From positions 1-11,669 of the forward strand of contig DDYQ01000102.1 in NCBI GenBank assembly GCA_002348005.1: DNA of 11,669 bases. The letters run 5' to 3'. Under the pieces are notes generated by a model, which did no database searches, was not told where the DNA came from, and saw only the letters and a list, made by a program, of their open reading frames with translations. How positions within the stretch are numbered: the stretch's first letter is position 1; every line of letters starts with the position of its first letter. Origin of the DNA: Desulfobacteraceae bacterium UBA2230 (GTDB lineage Bacteria > Desulfobacterota > Desulfobacteria > Desulfobacterales > Desulfosarcinaceae). Positions 1 through 7,567 of this stretch are shown here, piece after piece. Position numbers and translations under genes: made by a program.

Positions 1-1583
1 CCCTGGCTCTTGTGAACGGTCATGGCGTAGACCGTTTCATGGGCCGGGAGTTCATGTGGACGCAGGCGCCGGAATACGCCGCGCGCACTTTCGAAAGCGA
101 CCTCCACGGAAGTGTCCGGCCGGTCTGCATTTAGAACGATACCGGTGTCGCCGTTGAACAAGCGGTGAAAATAATCGTTGCGGGTGACCATGACCGGCCG
201 GCCTGCATACCAGTCGCTCATTCCGGGGAGAGGGGTAATCAAACCCCGCCGGCGCAAGAAACGTTCGATCCATGCGTTGAGGGTTTCAACTCCCATCGGA
301 CCTTGCCGTACGGCGGTCAGGATTTTAAACAACTTGAGCTGATCGAGGGCTTTTTGCGGGTCGCTCAACTTTTTCAATGGGCCGTAAGCCTCGAGAATCT
401 CGGGTGCGAGCAACGCTGCGGCCTCGCTGAATGATACGATCGGCACAAAGCCGATTTCGCCGGTACGGTCCTGCATCAAAAGGTCCATAACCCGCCCTGC
501 GTCACCGGTATTGATCGCCCGGCTCAAAGCCCCGATGCCGCCCCTGTCGGCGAAGCGGTAGCTTTTGCGCAGCAGGGCGACCGGTGCCGAAAGCTGTTGC
601 GGCATGCGTTCACTGCCCTCATCGTCGATCAGACCGCGGCAGATATCCCCCAGTACCGCCCCGGCGTCCACGGAGGACAACTGGTCCTTGTCCCCGGTGA
701 GGACCAGGTGTGCCCTTTCCGGCACGGCGCGGACCAGTTTGACCATCAGCGCCAGATCGAGCATCGAAGCTTCGTCGATGATCACCACTTCGGCCGGCAA
801 TGGATGTTCGGCATTGTAATGCGCAGTCGAGGCGGGTCCGATGCCCAGCAACCGATGGACCGTCTCGGCCTCGGCAGCCGACGCCAGGGGGCGTGGATCA
901 CCGGCGGCTAATGTCGGAACAAGGGCCTGCAGGCTCTCCTGCAGGCGCGCGGCAGCCTTTCCGGTAGGCGCGGCAATTTTTATCCGAACGGCATGTTCGG
1001 CTGCCAGTCGGGCCAAGAGCACGATAATCTGGGCGAGCGTGTAAGTTTTGCCTGTACCCGGCCCTCCTGAGATCACGCAGAAAGGTCGGGTCAGGACCAG
1101 GCGGGCCGCCGCCTTCTGCTCCGGCGCATCGGGAAAAAAACGCGCGAGCGCCTCCTCGCGCTTGTGAGAATCGATCTTCAGACCGGCTGCAGCCCGACAA
1201 CGCCGCCGCAGCCCCTCGGCCAGTTCGCGTTCATACTGCCAGAAACGGTGCAGATAGAGGCGCGATCCGTTCAGGATCAGGGGTTTAAACTCCCCGGGCT
1301 GTCCCACCGCGGAGCACTTTGAAAGATGGGCGCGCCATTGCGCGGCGCTTGTTCCGGGCGCCAACGACTCCTGACCGTCTGCGGACAGGATACCTTCTTC
1401 GACTGTCCGTGAAAGATCAAGGCACACATGCCCATCTGCACCTGCCCGGGTAACCAGCGCAGCGGCCAGCGCCACCCACGGGTCGGCCTGACCGGACAGC
1501 CGCTGAATCAACCTTCCGAAAGCAAAACCTAAGGAGTCGATGTATTTTTCGTTAAATAGATTATTTAGGTCTAAATTTTTCAT
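1..1583 (-). CDS. recD: RecD, exodeoxyribonuclease V alpha subunit (3' end cut by window edge)
   Basis: SF1B 5'-3' DNA helicase and ATPase; with RecB and RecC it forms the cytoplasmic exonuclease V that processes double-strand breaks. About 527 residues are visible; E. coli RecD has 608, so roughly the last 80 are missing. An N-terminal domain (about 1-160) precedes Walker A SGGPGTGKT (K179, near E. coli K177), Walker B VVIIDEAS (D270, E271), the GDKDQ motif, LRKSYRF, and a C-terminal helicase domain with GRPVMVTRND, LFNGDTG and finally TVHKSQ at the left edge. Walker A, Walker B, GDKDQ and the terminal motif all lie in the frame set by the chosen start, so I see no frameshift. The ATG at 1583 overlaps the recB TGA stop as ATGA, which suggests translational coupling. 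The first codons are unusually AT-rich compared with the rest of the gene. Confidence 0.96.
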   Translation of the reverse strand, partial: MKNLDLNNLFNEKYIDSLGFAFGRLIQRLSGQADPWVALAAALVTRAGADGHVCLDLSRTVEEGILSADGQESLAPGTSAAQWRAHLSKCSAVGQPGEFKPLILNGSRLYLHRFWQYERELAEGLRRRCRAAAGLKIDSHKREEALARFFPDAPEQKAAARLVLTRPFCVISGGPGTGKTYTLAQIIVLLARLAAEHAVRIKIAAPTGKAAARLQESLQALVPTLAAGDPRPLASAAEAETVHRLLGIGPASTAHYNAEHPLPAEVVIIDEASMLDLALMVKLVRAVPERAHLVLTGDKDQLSSVDAGAVLGDICRGLIDDEGSERMPQQLSAPVALLRKSYRFADRGGIGALSRAINTGDAGRVMDLLMQDRTGEIGFVPIVSFSEAAALLAPEILEAYGPLKKLSDPQKALDQLKLFKILTAVRQGPMGVETLNAWIERFLRRRGLITPLPGMSDWYAGRPVMVTRNDYFHRLFNGDTGIVLNADRPDTSVEVAFESARGVFRRLRPHELPAHETVYAMTVHKSQ

Positions 1584-4500
1584 GTTGCACTTGAATCAAT
1601 GAGCGCCTCGCGCAATCGGGCGATCAGCTCCTCGTTCGGACGATCGTAAAAGACCCCCACGTCACCCGCCCCCACTCCCCTCAAAAAGATATAGTAGACC
1701 CCCCCGAAGTGGTGCCGGTATGTGTAGCCCTCCTGCCGGCAGCGCAGTAACTGGTCCAGTGCGAGGGCATACAGATGATACTGCAGGAAGTAATAGGATT
1801 CCGTCATTACCGCGCCCAGCTTTCGGGCGGCGTAGGCCTCGGGCGCCCTGCCCAACAGGTTGGATTTCCAATCCACCAGGTAACTTCGCCCCTCATACAT
1901 GAAAACCATGTCGATGAAACCTCTCAAATATCCCTCGACCGGCGCGAAGCTCAGCCGCTCGAGGGCCTCCCGGCACTGCCCGTCGAACAGGGTGCTCAAG
2001 AGGTTCCCGTCGATCCGCCTGAGCGGAAAATAAAATTCCATCTCATTGATCCGCTGATGGGCTTGTACCTGTGCCAGCCTTGCGCCGTCGGAACCCGGCA
2101 AGACCAGTCCGCCCAGCATCTGCATCATTCGGGCGATCGTCGCACTCCAGGAAGGGTCATACCCATGCTGCTTCAGTTTCTGCACCGCCAGACGCTCCTG
2201 CCGTTCGCGCTGCGGATCGCTGAAATCGGTATGTTCCAGCAGGTCATGGAAAAAAAGCCCGGCCCGTACGCCGCCCGGAAAATCGAACAGGCTGGAGAAG
2301 CCGGCCTGCGGCGGAGCTGCTTCCGATATGCCGTCCTGATCGCGGTCGGGCATTTCAACCGCGGCGGACCGCCCGCTGCTGGTAAGTGACGAAAAACTGA
2401 CCATCCGCCACGATTCTTTTACCGGGGCGGCGAAGGTCCGACAGTGCAGTTCCGATTCAGCGGACCGAGGCGCACGACACGACGCTCCAACTTCGGCCGG
2501 CAGAGACTCCAGGCGGATGGCGCCCCCGGAGGCAGCCGCCAGCGCATTCAGTTCCTCGCGCAGGGCGCGATCCGTCAAGGCGGAAACGTCTGTCTTGAGT
2601 GTATTGTACCAATCGCCCGTCAAACTCAGCTCCTTTGCGTGCAACAGATAGGCCGGGGCCGATACCTCGCAGTTTCTGATGCGCCCCCACACCCAGTAAC
2701 AGCATCGGCGTGCTCGCGTGAGCGCTACGTAGAGCATGCGCAGGTTCTCGGACAACGCCTCCTTGAGCGTTTGCAGACGATAGCGCGGGGGCAGGTCCGG
2801 CCCGATCGCCAGCGTCAACACCTGATCGGTTTCCGGATCGTGAAATACGGCCGCCTGATCATCGTCACGCACCCCGGTCCACGTAAAGGGGCAAAAGACC
2901 ACTTCGAATTGCAGCCCCTTGCTGCGGTGCATGGTGATGATCTGCACCGCGTGCGCATCACTCTCCAGGCGGAGCTCCCGGGTTTCGTCACCCAGGATGC
3001 CGGCCGTTTTCTGGCGGACCAACCATTTAAGCAATCCCTCCGGCCCAAGGCGCTGCTGCGATTCGGCATGATGCAGCAGTTCGGCCAGATGAAGCAGATT
3101 GGTCACACGCCGCTCGCCGGAGTCAAGGGCCAGCAGAGGCGCTTTGACCTGTTCCTCGCGGAGCAGTCGGCTGAACATGCGGTAGAAACCATGCCGCAGC
3201 CATTCTTGATGATAGGCGATAAAACGGGTCCAGCGTCCCTCCCAGGCGGCCGATTCCGGCCCGCCGGCCGTTTCGATCAGATCGTCTGCAGCAGCGCCCA
3301 TCAGGTCGGTGCATAAAGCGGTCCTGACCCGCACCGGGTCGGCGGGTTCCAGAACCGCCTGCAGAAGTAGTTGCATCTGGCCGGCCTCTTCCGTATCGAA
3401 AACATGCCCGGCGCTGTGCAGCACCGCCGGCACTTTCACGCGGCCGAGGGCTTTTTTGACGATCTGCGCCTGACGGTGGCTGCGCGTCAGCACCGCAATC
3501 GACTCGGGAGCGAGCGCATTGTCCGTTGCATTCAGCATACGCGAAATCTCCGCTGCCACAGCGGCAGAAATCCTTTCGACGGCTTCCTGTTGGGGCATCG
3601 GAGGGGTGACCACGGCCTCCGTACTCAGGGGAAGATGCCAGAGCACCATACCCGGGGCATTGGCGTCAACGGCCTGTTCGGCGGGCAGAGCCGCTTCATA
3701 GGCGATGCGCTCAAGGCCGAAGGGCTTCACCCGGTGCCCGAAAATGGTGTTGACGGCCCTGATCAACTCCGGTGCGGAGCGGTAATTGCGAAGCAGCGTA
3801 TACTGCGCGGCTACATCCTGAGCGGCACGCAGATAGGCATACACATCGGCGCCGCGAAAGCTGTAGATGGCCTGTTTGGGGTCGCCGATCATAAAGAGCA
3901 GCGGTTGACGGCCGGTGAAAAGCCGTGTGAAAATCTCGTACTGCAGGGGATCGGTGTCCTGGAATTCATCCACCAGCACCCCGCGGTACTGATCCTGCAC
4001 TGCCCTGGCCAGCGCTTCGCCGCTCAGTGGTTCCTGCAATGCCTGGTGCAGTTGAAGGAGAAGGTCTTCGAAATGCAGGACCTGCCGTTTTTGTTTTTTG
4101 CGCCATAGATCGTCCCTTGCCTGGCGCAGGAAACGTACTTTCAAGTAGCGCAGGTACTGGGCGAACTGCGCCTCCATGCGCGCCTGTGCATTGCAGGCCT
4201 GCTGACAGCAATCGAAGAAGGGGTGCCGGGGCGTGTTCTGTTTTTTACGCGTGGCTTTGAGCAAAAAATCGCAACTCCAGCGCTCGAAATCAGGAAGAAG
4301 CGGATAGCGGCCGTTCCAGCGGTCCATGGCGGCGGCCAGGGCATTGAGGCAGACACGGCGGGGCGAAAGGCCGGTTCGGGGGTCAGGCGTGCAAACACCG
4401 TAAAACTTGCCGTTAAGGTTGGGGGTGTCGAGCAGATCGATCACCGTGGCCCGCACATCCGGCCATCGCGCAGCCACCTGGCGGGCGATGGTGCGCCATT

Positions 4501-5122
4501 CGCGGATGGCACTCAACCGCGGCTTCTGCGCATCCGGGATGATACGGACATCGGGGTAGCGGCAGCGGTTGAACTCCTCGACCAGTTGTTCGGGCCCTTT
4601 CAGTCTCTGGAGGACATAGGCGGCCAGTTCGATCGGCGCGGAGGCGAAATGACGGCGCCAATAATCGTCGGCCGTTTCCTGAAGCAGTCCCGATTGATCC
4701 TGAACCAGTTCGCTGTGAAAAAGCTGTCCGGTTTCGAAGGCAAAATGCTGCAAGGCCCGTTGGCAGAACCCATGGATGGTGAAGATGGCCGCGCGGTCGA
4801 AATCGATCAATGCCGCCCGGACCCTTCGGTGGCTTGATTCGGCTTGTCCGCGTTCACGCAGTGCCGCCGCCAGTTCGTCGGAAGGACCGCCCGTCAGGGC
4901 CGTGCGGAGCGCATAGAGTCTTCTGCGGATGCGGCTTTTCAGCTCCTCGGTGGCGGCCTTGGTATACGTCACCACCAGAATCTGATCGACCGACAACCCC
5001 AGTTCAGCGACCAGGCGGACATACAGTCCGGTGATGGCGTGGGTTTTGCCCGTACCCGCACCGGCCTCGATCAAGTTTATCCCTGAAAGGGGCGCCTGCA
5101 TAATATCGAAGGGGGTCATCAT
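1580..5122 (-). CDS. recB: RecB, exodeoxyribonuclease V beta subunit (helicase-nuclease)
   Basis: SF1A 3'-5' helicase fused to a RecB-family nuclease; motor and nuclease subunit of RecBCD. The predicted length of 1180 residues equals that of E. coli RecB. Visible motifs in order: Walker A GAGTGKT (21-27), TYTKAATEELKSRI, VDEFQDTD (about 384-391), IGDPKQAIYSFRGAD (from about 412), LLRNYRSAPELI, IITMHRSKGLQFEVV, MLYVALTRAR. The nuclease domain shows FFHDLLEH (H about 959), GFIDMVF (D1071), VDWKSN (D1084, K1086) and LQYHLYAL (Q1114), matching E. coli H956, D1067, D1080, K1082 and Q1110 with an offset of 3-4. The start has two adjacent ATGs (5122 and 5119). A GAGG sits 2 nt before the first and 5 nt before the second, so the second may be the true start. 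The frame stays open upstream to 5398, but that extension has no RecB character. No recC lies directly upstream. Confidence 0.97.
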   Translation of the reverse strand: MMTPFDIMQAPLSGINLIEAGAGTGKTHAITGLYVRLVAELGLSVDQILVVTYTKAATEELKSRIRRRLYALRTALTGGPSDELAAALRERGQAESSHRRVRAALIDFDRAAIFTIHGFCQRALQHFAFETGQLFHSELVQDQSGLLQETADDYWRRHFASAPIELAAYVLQRLKGPEQLVEEFNRCRYPDVRIIPDAQKPRLSAIREWRTIARQVAARWPDVRATVIDLLDTPNLNGKFYGVCTPDPRTGLSPRRVCLNALAAAMDRWNGRYPLLPDFERWSCDFLLKATRKKQNTPRHPFFDCCQQACNAQARMEAQFAQYLRYLKVRFLRQARDDLWRKKQKRQVLHFEDLLLQLHQALQEPLSGEALARAVQDQYRGVLVDEFQDTDPLQYEIFTRLFTGRQPLLFMIGDPKQAIYSFRGADVYAYLRAAQDVAAQYTLLRNYRSAPELIRAVNTIFGHRVKPFGLERIAYEAALPAEQAVDANAPGMVLWHLPLSTEAVVTPPMPQQEAVERISAAVAAEISRMLNATDNALAPESIAVLTRSHRQAQIVKKALGRVKVPAVLHSAGHVFDTEEAGQMQLLLQAVLEPADPVRVRTALCTDLMGAAADDLIETAGGPESAAWEGRWTRFIAYHQEWLRHGFYRMFSRLLREEQVKAPLLALDSGERRVTNLLHLAELLHHAESQQRLGPEGLLKWLVRQKTAGILGDETRELRLESDAHAVQIITMHRSKGLQFEVVFCPFTWTGVRDDDQAAVFHDPETDQVLTLAIGPDLPPRYRLQTLKEALSENLRMLYVALTRARRCCYWVWGRIRNCEVSAPAYLLHAKELSLTGDWYNTLKTDVSALTDRALREELNALAAASGGAIRLESLPAEVGASCRAPRSAESELHCRTFAAPVKESWRMVSFSSLTSSGRSAAVEMPDRDQDGISEAAPPQAGFSSLFDFPGGVRAGLFFHDLLEHTDFSDPQRERQERLAVQKLKQHGYDPSWSATIARMMQMLGGLVLPGSDGARLAQVQAHQRINEMEFYFPLRRIDGNLLSTLFDGQCREALERLSFAPVEGYLRGFIDMVFMYEGRSYLVDWKSNLLGRAPEAYAARKLGAVMTESYYFLQYHLYALALDQLLRCRQEGYTYRHHFGGVYYIFLRGVGAGDVGVFYDRPNEELIARLREALIDSSAT

Positions 5123-5167
5123 GGCCTCGATGCGTGTTTTATGTAAACCGCAGCCCCGCAAGGTAAA

Positions 5168-5211
5168 GTTCGGCTGAAGCCCGCTCCCCAATGGGTTCGC
5201 GCAGCCGAACC
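5168..5211. repeat. Overlapping inverted repeats in the recB leader
   Basis: Two possible hairpins share one arm. GTTCGGCT (5168-5175) is the exact reverse complement of AGCCGAAC (5203-5210), with a 27-nt spacer. GGTTCG (5194-5199) is the exact reverse complement of CGAACC (5206-5211), with a 6-nt loop. They cannot form together. The element lies about 45-90 nt upstream of the recB start, in its presumed 5' leader. Function is unknown and chance is not excluded in GC-rich DNA. Confidence 0.3.
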
Positions 5212-5491
5212 GGGTGGGCATCTTTTTCTCCGGAGGCTCCCGCTGCACCCATACCACAACATCGACGGGTTTGCCCATCCTTGGAGAATATATCTGGCCC
5301 TGACCGGCACCGACCGCAGCAAACGAAATGCAGCGCCAGTGAGACAGACCGTTATCCCGGTGCGCTGCCGCTGCCGCTTCAAGATGGAGCGCCACCACTC
5401 CGCGGATCGGGCTTGCTCGGGTATCCGATCAGGCACCGCTTCGCATGCGCCGCTCCAACGATATGCCCCGCAATCGCAAATCACCGTGGTG

Positions 5492-5520
5492 TTGCCTTTT
5501 AACTTCGGGAACGATAAAAG
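5492..5520 (+). promoter_or_regulatory. Possible sigma-70-type promoter for the repeat-protein gene
   Basis: TTGCCT (5492-5497) and TAAAAG (5515-5520) are separated by 17 nt and each matches the consensus at four of six positions. The element is about 90 nt upstream of the start codon, in a locally AT-richer patch of the intergenic region. This is a weak match and the only reasonable candidate I found. Confidence 0.25.
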
Positions 5521-5608
5521 AGGTATTGGAGCAAAAACCCGGTGCGCATTGGATCGATCTGAACCATCAGGGTCTCCGGCGGCCGGATGATAACAGGAAG
5601 AGGCACCC

Positions 5609-6043
5609 ATGAATGATTCATCCCGCAGCCACTTTGCAGCCAAACACCCCCCCGGCACCGTGGTCGCGCCGAACCTGCGGGCTGCACTGGAATCCCGTCT
5701 TGAAAAAGGATCCATCACCTGCTCTGTCGCTCACGATATCGCAAGGGCTCTGGCCGCCGAAAGCGCCGTTGTCGGGCAAGCCATCGATCTGCTGGAGGGG
5801 CGCATCCAAAAGTGTCAACTGGGCCTTTTCGGGTATAGTCCGGACAAAAAAATCGTCACCACCGACCAATCGGTCGCCCCCGACCTGTGTGAAGCCATTC
5901 TGATCTCCGCGCAAAACGGGCGTATCACCTGCGCCGATGCGTGGGCGGTTGCCGAGCGCTTATCGGTGCCGCGCCTCAGCATCGGAGTGGCCTGTGAATC
6001 GCTGGGCATCAAAATCGTCCACTGCCAGCTGGGCGCTTTTTAG
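5609..6043 (+). CDS. Small protein of two tandem CQLGxF repeats, function unknown
   Basis: I do not recognise this 144-residue protein with confidence. It consists of two repeats, residues 22-74 and 92-144, which align without gaps over 53 positions with 18 identities by hand count. Shared positions include G34/G104, ITC (C38/C108), several alanines and leucines in a presumed helical core, and the ending CQLG-x-F (C69/C139). Each repeat reads like a small helix-turn-helix or winged-helix unit (ITCADAWAVAERLSVP is HTH-like), so DNA binding is possible. The conserved cysteine pairs could instead bind metal or act in redox sensing; both ideas are inference. No signal peptide or membrane segment is seen. 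The ATG at 5609 follows an AGGAAGAGG ribosome binding site by 5 nt. The gene is divergent from recB and ends about 50 nt before the thiC leader. Confidence 0.8.
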   Translation: MNDSSRSHFAAKHPPGTVVAPNLRAALESRLEKGSITCSVAHDIARALAAESAVVGQAIDLLEGRIQKCQLGLFGYSPDKKIVTTDQSVAPDLCEAILISAQNGRITCADAWAVAERLSVPRLSIGVACESLGIKIVHCQLGAF

Positions 6044-6055
6044 TATTAATAAAGA

Positions 6056-6084
6056 TTGCTTTTGACCCGGCGAGCCCCTAAGAT
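6056..6084 (+). promoter_or_regulatory. Candidate promoter of the thiC riboswitch transcript
   Basis: TTGCTT (6056-6061) and TAAGAT (6079-6084) lie 17 nt apart. The -10 matches consensus at four of six positions, the -35 only at three. Initiation about 7 nt downstream of the -10 would fall near 6091, immediately before the first predicted P1 base of the TPP aptamer, which makes the placement plausible. TTGACC at 6062-6067 is a better -35 by sequence but has no well-spaced -10. Confidence 0.4.
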
Positions 6085-6091
6085 CGGGCTA

Positions 6092-6162
6092 CGCTAGGGG
6101 TGCGGATAAGCTGAGATTAAACCCTTGGAACCTGATCCGGGTAATTCCGGCGCAGGGAAGCG
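6092..6162 (+). promoter_or_regulatory. TPP riboswitch (THI element) controlling thiC
   Basis: All hallmark segments of the thiamin pyrophosphate aptamer are present in order: AGGGGTGC (6096-6103), GCTGAGA (6110-6116), ACCCTT (6121-6126), GAACCTGAT (6128-6136), GGGTAAT (6139-6145) and GCAGGGAAG (6152-6160). P1 can form from CGCT (6092-6095) with AGCG (6159-6162), P2 from GGGGT with ACCC, and the arm next to the pyrophosphate-sensor loop from CCGG (6137-6140) with CCGG (6147-6150). TPP binding would stabilise P1. An intrinsic terminator lies about 45 nt downstream, so control is most likely by transcription attenuation: high TPP switches off thiC and what follows it. Confidence 0.97.
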
Positions 6163-6208
6163 GCCCGGAAGGACGTATCGTCCGCCAGCATTCGATCCTG
6201 TCCTGTTT

Positions 6209-6245
6209 GCCGTATCCGCAGCCATAGCCGGATACGGCATTTTTT
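6209..6245 (+). terminator. Intrinsic terminator of the thiC attenuator
   Basis: A perfect 10-bp stem, GCCGTATCCG (6209-6218) with CGGATACGGC (6229-6238), closes a 10-nt loop and is followed after one A by six T (6240-6245). It lies between the TPP aptamer and the thiC ribosome binding site, so it is the likely expression platform of the riboswitch. The 5' arm plus the next base (TATCCGC, 6213-6219) is also exactly complementary to GCGGATA (6102-6108) inside the aptamer, which offers an antiterminator pairing. A smaller hairpin, GGACG/CGTCC (6171-6183), stands between aptamer and terminator. Confidence 0.9.
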
Positions 6246-6263
6246 GTTCACGCTGCACAACCC

Positions 6264-6269
6264 AGGAGG
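6264..6269 (+). promoter_or_regulatory. thiC ribosome binding site
   Basis: A full AGGAGG stands 4 nt before the ATG at 6274. It fixes the thiC start there rather than at the in-frame TTG at 6244, which lies within the terminator T-tract and has no ribosome binding site. Confidence 0.85.
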
Positions 6270-6273
6270 GATC

Positions 6274-7560
6274 ATGAATCCACCAACTCAAATGGCGGCT
6301 GCCCGCCACGGCGACATTACACCGCAGATGAAAGAGGTATTGGCTTCCGAACCGATCAGCCCGGAGCAGCTACTGAACGGTCTGGCCTCCGGCCGGATCG
6401 CGGTTCCGGCTAACCGCAACCACACGGCAATCAAAGGGTGCGGGGTCGGTGTCGGCCTGCGTACTAAAATTAACGTCAATCTGGGTGTTTCCCGCGATTG
6501 CTGCCGCCCCGAAATAGAATTGCTCAAAGTCCGCCATGCCCTGGAAATGAAAGCCGATGCCATTATGGACCTGAGTACGGTAGGCGGCGGCAACTTCCGG
6601 CGCCGGCTGATATCCATGTCGCCGGCAATGATCGGCACCGTGCCGGTCTACGACATTTTTTCGGACAGCCGCCTCCCGATGACCTCGATCCGCACGGAGG
6701 ACTTCTTCGACACGGTCCGGCGCCATGCTGAGGACGGTGTCGATTTCATGACGATTCATGCCGGCCTGAATCAAACGGCGGTAGAGCGCCTGCGCAAAAA
6801 CGATCGTCTGACGCACGTGGTCAGCCGCGGCGGCGCCATCCTGTTTGACTGGATGATCGCCAACGACCAGGAAAATCCGTTTTACGAGCATTTTGACCGC
6901 CTTTTGGAAATTTGCCGCCGGTATGATATCACCTTGAGTCTGGGGGATGGTTTGCGGCCGGGATGCCTTAAGGATGCCACCGACGCGCCTCAGATCCAGG
7001 AGCTGATCATCCTGGGCGAACTGACCAAAGCCGCCTGGCAGCAGGATGTCCAGGTTATGATCGAAGGACCGGGCCACGTCCCGCTGAACGAAATTGAAAC
7101 CAACATACAGCTGCAGAAAAAGCTCTGCCATGGTGCTCCCTTCTATGTGCTGGGACCCCTGGTCACGGATGTGGCACCAGGATATGACCATATCACTTCG
7201 GCCATCGGAGGCGCCCTGGCTGGAGCCTGCGGCGCCGATTTCCTGTGCTATGTCACCCCGGCCGAACACTTGCGGCTGCCGGATGAGAATGATGTGAAGG
7301 AAGGGATCGTGGCGGCCCGCATCGCGGCCCACGCCGCCGATATCGCCAAGGGGCTGCCAGGCGCGATTGATTGGGACAACCGCATGAGCAAGGCGCGCAG
7401 CGAACTGGACTGGCCGACCATGCTCGACCTGGCCATGGATCCCGAAAAGGCACGCACTTACCGGGCTGCTTCCTTACCCGAAGACGAATCGGTGTGTACG
7501 ATGTGCGGCGACTTATGCGCGGTCAAGCGCAGTCGCGCTGTCATGGATAAGATCAAGTAG
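6274..7560 (+). CDS. thiC: ThiC, phosphomethylpyrimidine synthase (HMP-P synthase), short form
   Basis: Radical SAM enzyme that rearranges aminoimidazole ribotide to HMP phosphate, the pyrimidine half of thiamin. The 428 residues match the short anaerobe-type ThiC, without the N-terminal extension of the 631-residue E. coli enzyme. Visible features: IMDLST (97-102), GTVPVYD (121-127), VSRGG (183-187), [11 protein letters not shown] (221-231), [10 protein letters not shown] (262-271; E264, presumed Zn ligand H268), [15 protein letters not shown] (293-307), TPAEHL (328-333; presumed second Zn ligand H332), and the C-terminal cluster C408-x2-C411-x3-C415. That spacing is one residue shorter than the CX2CX4C of the E. 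coli enzyme. The stretch at 101-119 differs from the ThiC sequences I remember. The TPP riboswitch upstream strongly favours ThiC; the close paralogue BzaF (5-hydroxybenzimidazole synthase) is the main alternative. hemW follows 7 nt later. Confidence 0.93.
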   Translation: MNPPTQMAAARHGDITPQMKEVLASEPISPEQLLNGLASGRIAVPANRNHTAIKGCGVGVGLRTKINVNLGVSRDCCRPEIELLKVRHALEMKADAIMDLSTVGGGNFRRRLISMSPAMIGTVPVYDIFSDSRLPMTSIRTEDFFDTVRRHAEDGVDFMTIHAGLNQTAVERLRKNDRLTHVVSRGGAILFDWMIANDQENPFYEHFDRLLEICRRYDITLSLGDGLRPGCLKDATDAPQIQELIILGELTKAAWQQDVQVMIEGPGHVPLNEIETNIQLQKKLCHGAPFYVLGPLVTDVAPGYDHITSAIGGALAGACGADFLCYVTPAEHLRLPDENDVKEGIVAARIAAHAADIAKGLPGAIDWDNRMSKARSELDWPTMLDLAMDPEKARTYRAASLPEDESVCTMCGDLCAVKRSRAVMDKIK

Positions 7561-7567
7561 GTACAGT

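Larger units (their letters stand above)
5123..5608. other. Divergent intergenic region between recB and the repeat-protein gene, no gene recognised
   Basis: A 486-nt stretch between divergently transcribed genes; it should hold both promoters. Several frames are open across it but none gives a protein I recognise. A hand count of GC by codon phase over 5161-5460 gave about 65, 67 and 56 per 100, a weak bias that does not support a clear coding frame. A promoter-like pair for the rightward gene and a pair of mutually exclusive inverted repeats near recB are listed separately. No tRNA, CRISPR or insertion-sequence signature was seen. Confidence 0.6.

Noticed and set aside
1563..1576. ATTTAG-GT-CTAAAT palindrome at the recB-recD junction as an operator
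   Set aside because: It lies inside the first codons of recD in an AT-rich patch, is only 6 bp per arm, and no promoter is evident around it.
2444..4108. Long plus-strand open frames (2444-3316 and 3371-4108)
   Set aside because: They are antisense to the conserved helicase core of recB and encode no recognisable protein; a high-GC genome produces such shadows.
5123..5398. N-terminal extension of RecB by 92 residues in the same open frame
   Set aside because: RecB homologues begin a short distance before Walker A, the extension shows no family similarity, and a GAGG ribosome binding site sits just before the ATGATG at 5122.
5119..5718. Minus-strand open frame of 199 codons whose TGA overlaps the recB ATG as ATGA
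   Set aside because: The overlap mimics an operon junction, but the translation is rich in R, S, P, G and C with no recognisable domain. It overlaps the start of the repeat-protein gene, and a hand count showed the highest GC at its second codon position, which is not typical of coding sequence.
6075..6100. CCCCTA (6075-6080) as an anti-aptamer pairing with TAGGGG (6095-6100)
   Set aside because: It is perfectly complementary, but the best promoter predicts transcription starting at about 6091, which leaves the upstream arm outside the RNA.
6244..6273. Upstream in-frame TTG start for ThiC at 6244
   Set aside because: It falls in the terminator T-tract and has no ribosome binding site, whereas AGGAGG precedes the ATG at 6274.
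6370..7332. Minus-strand open frame of 320 codons
   Set aside because: It is antisense to the conserved catalytic core of thiC and shows no protein family character.
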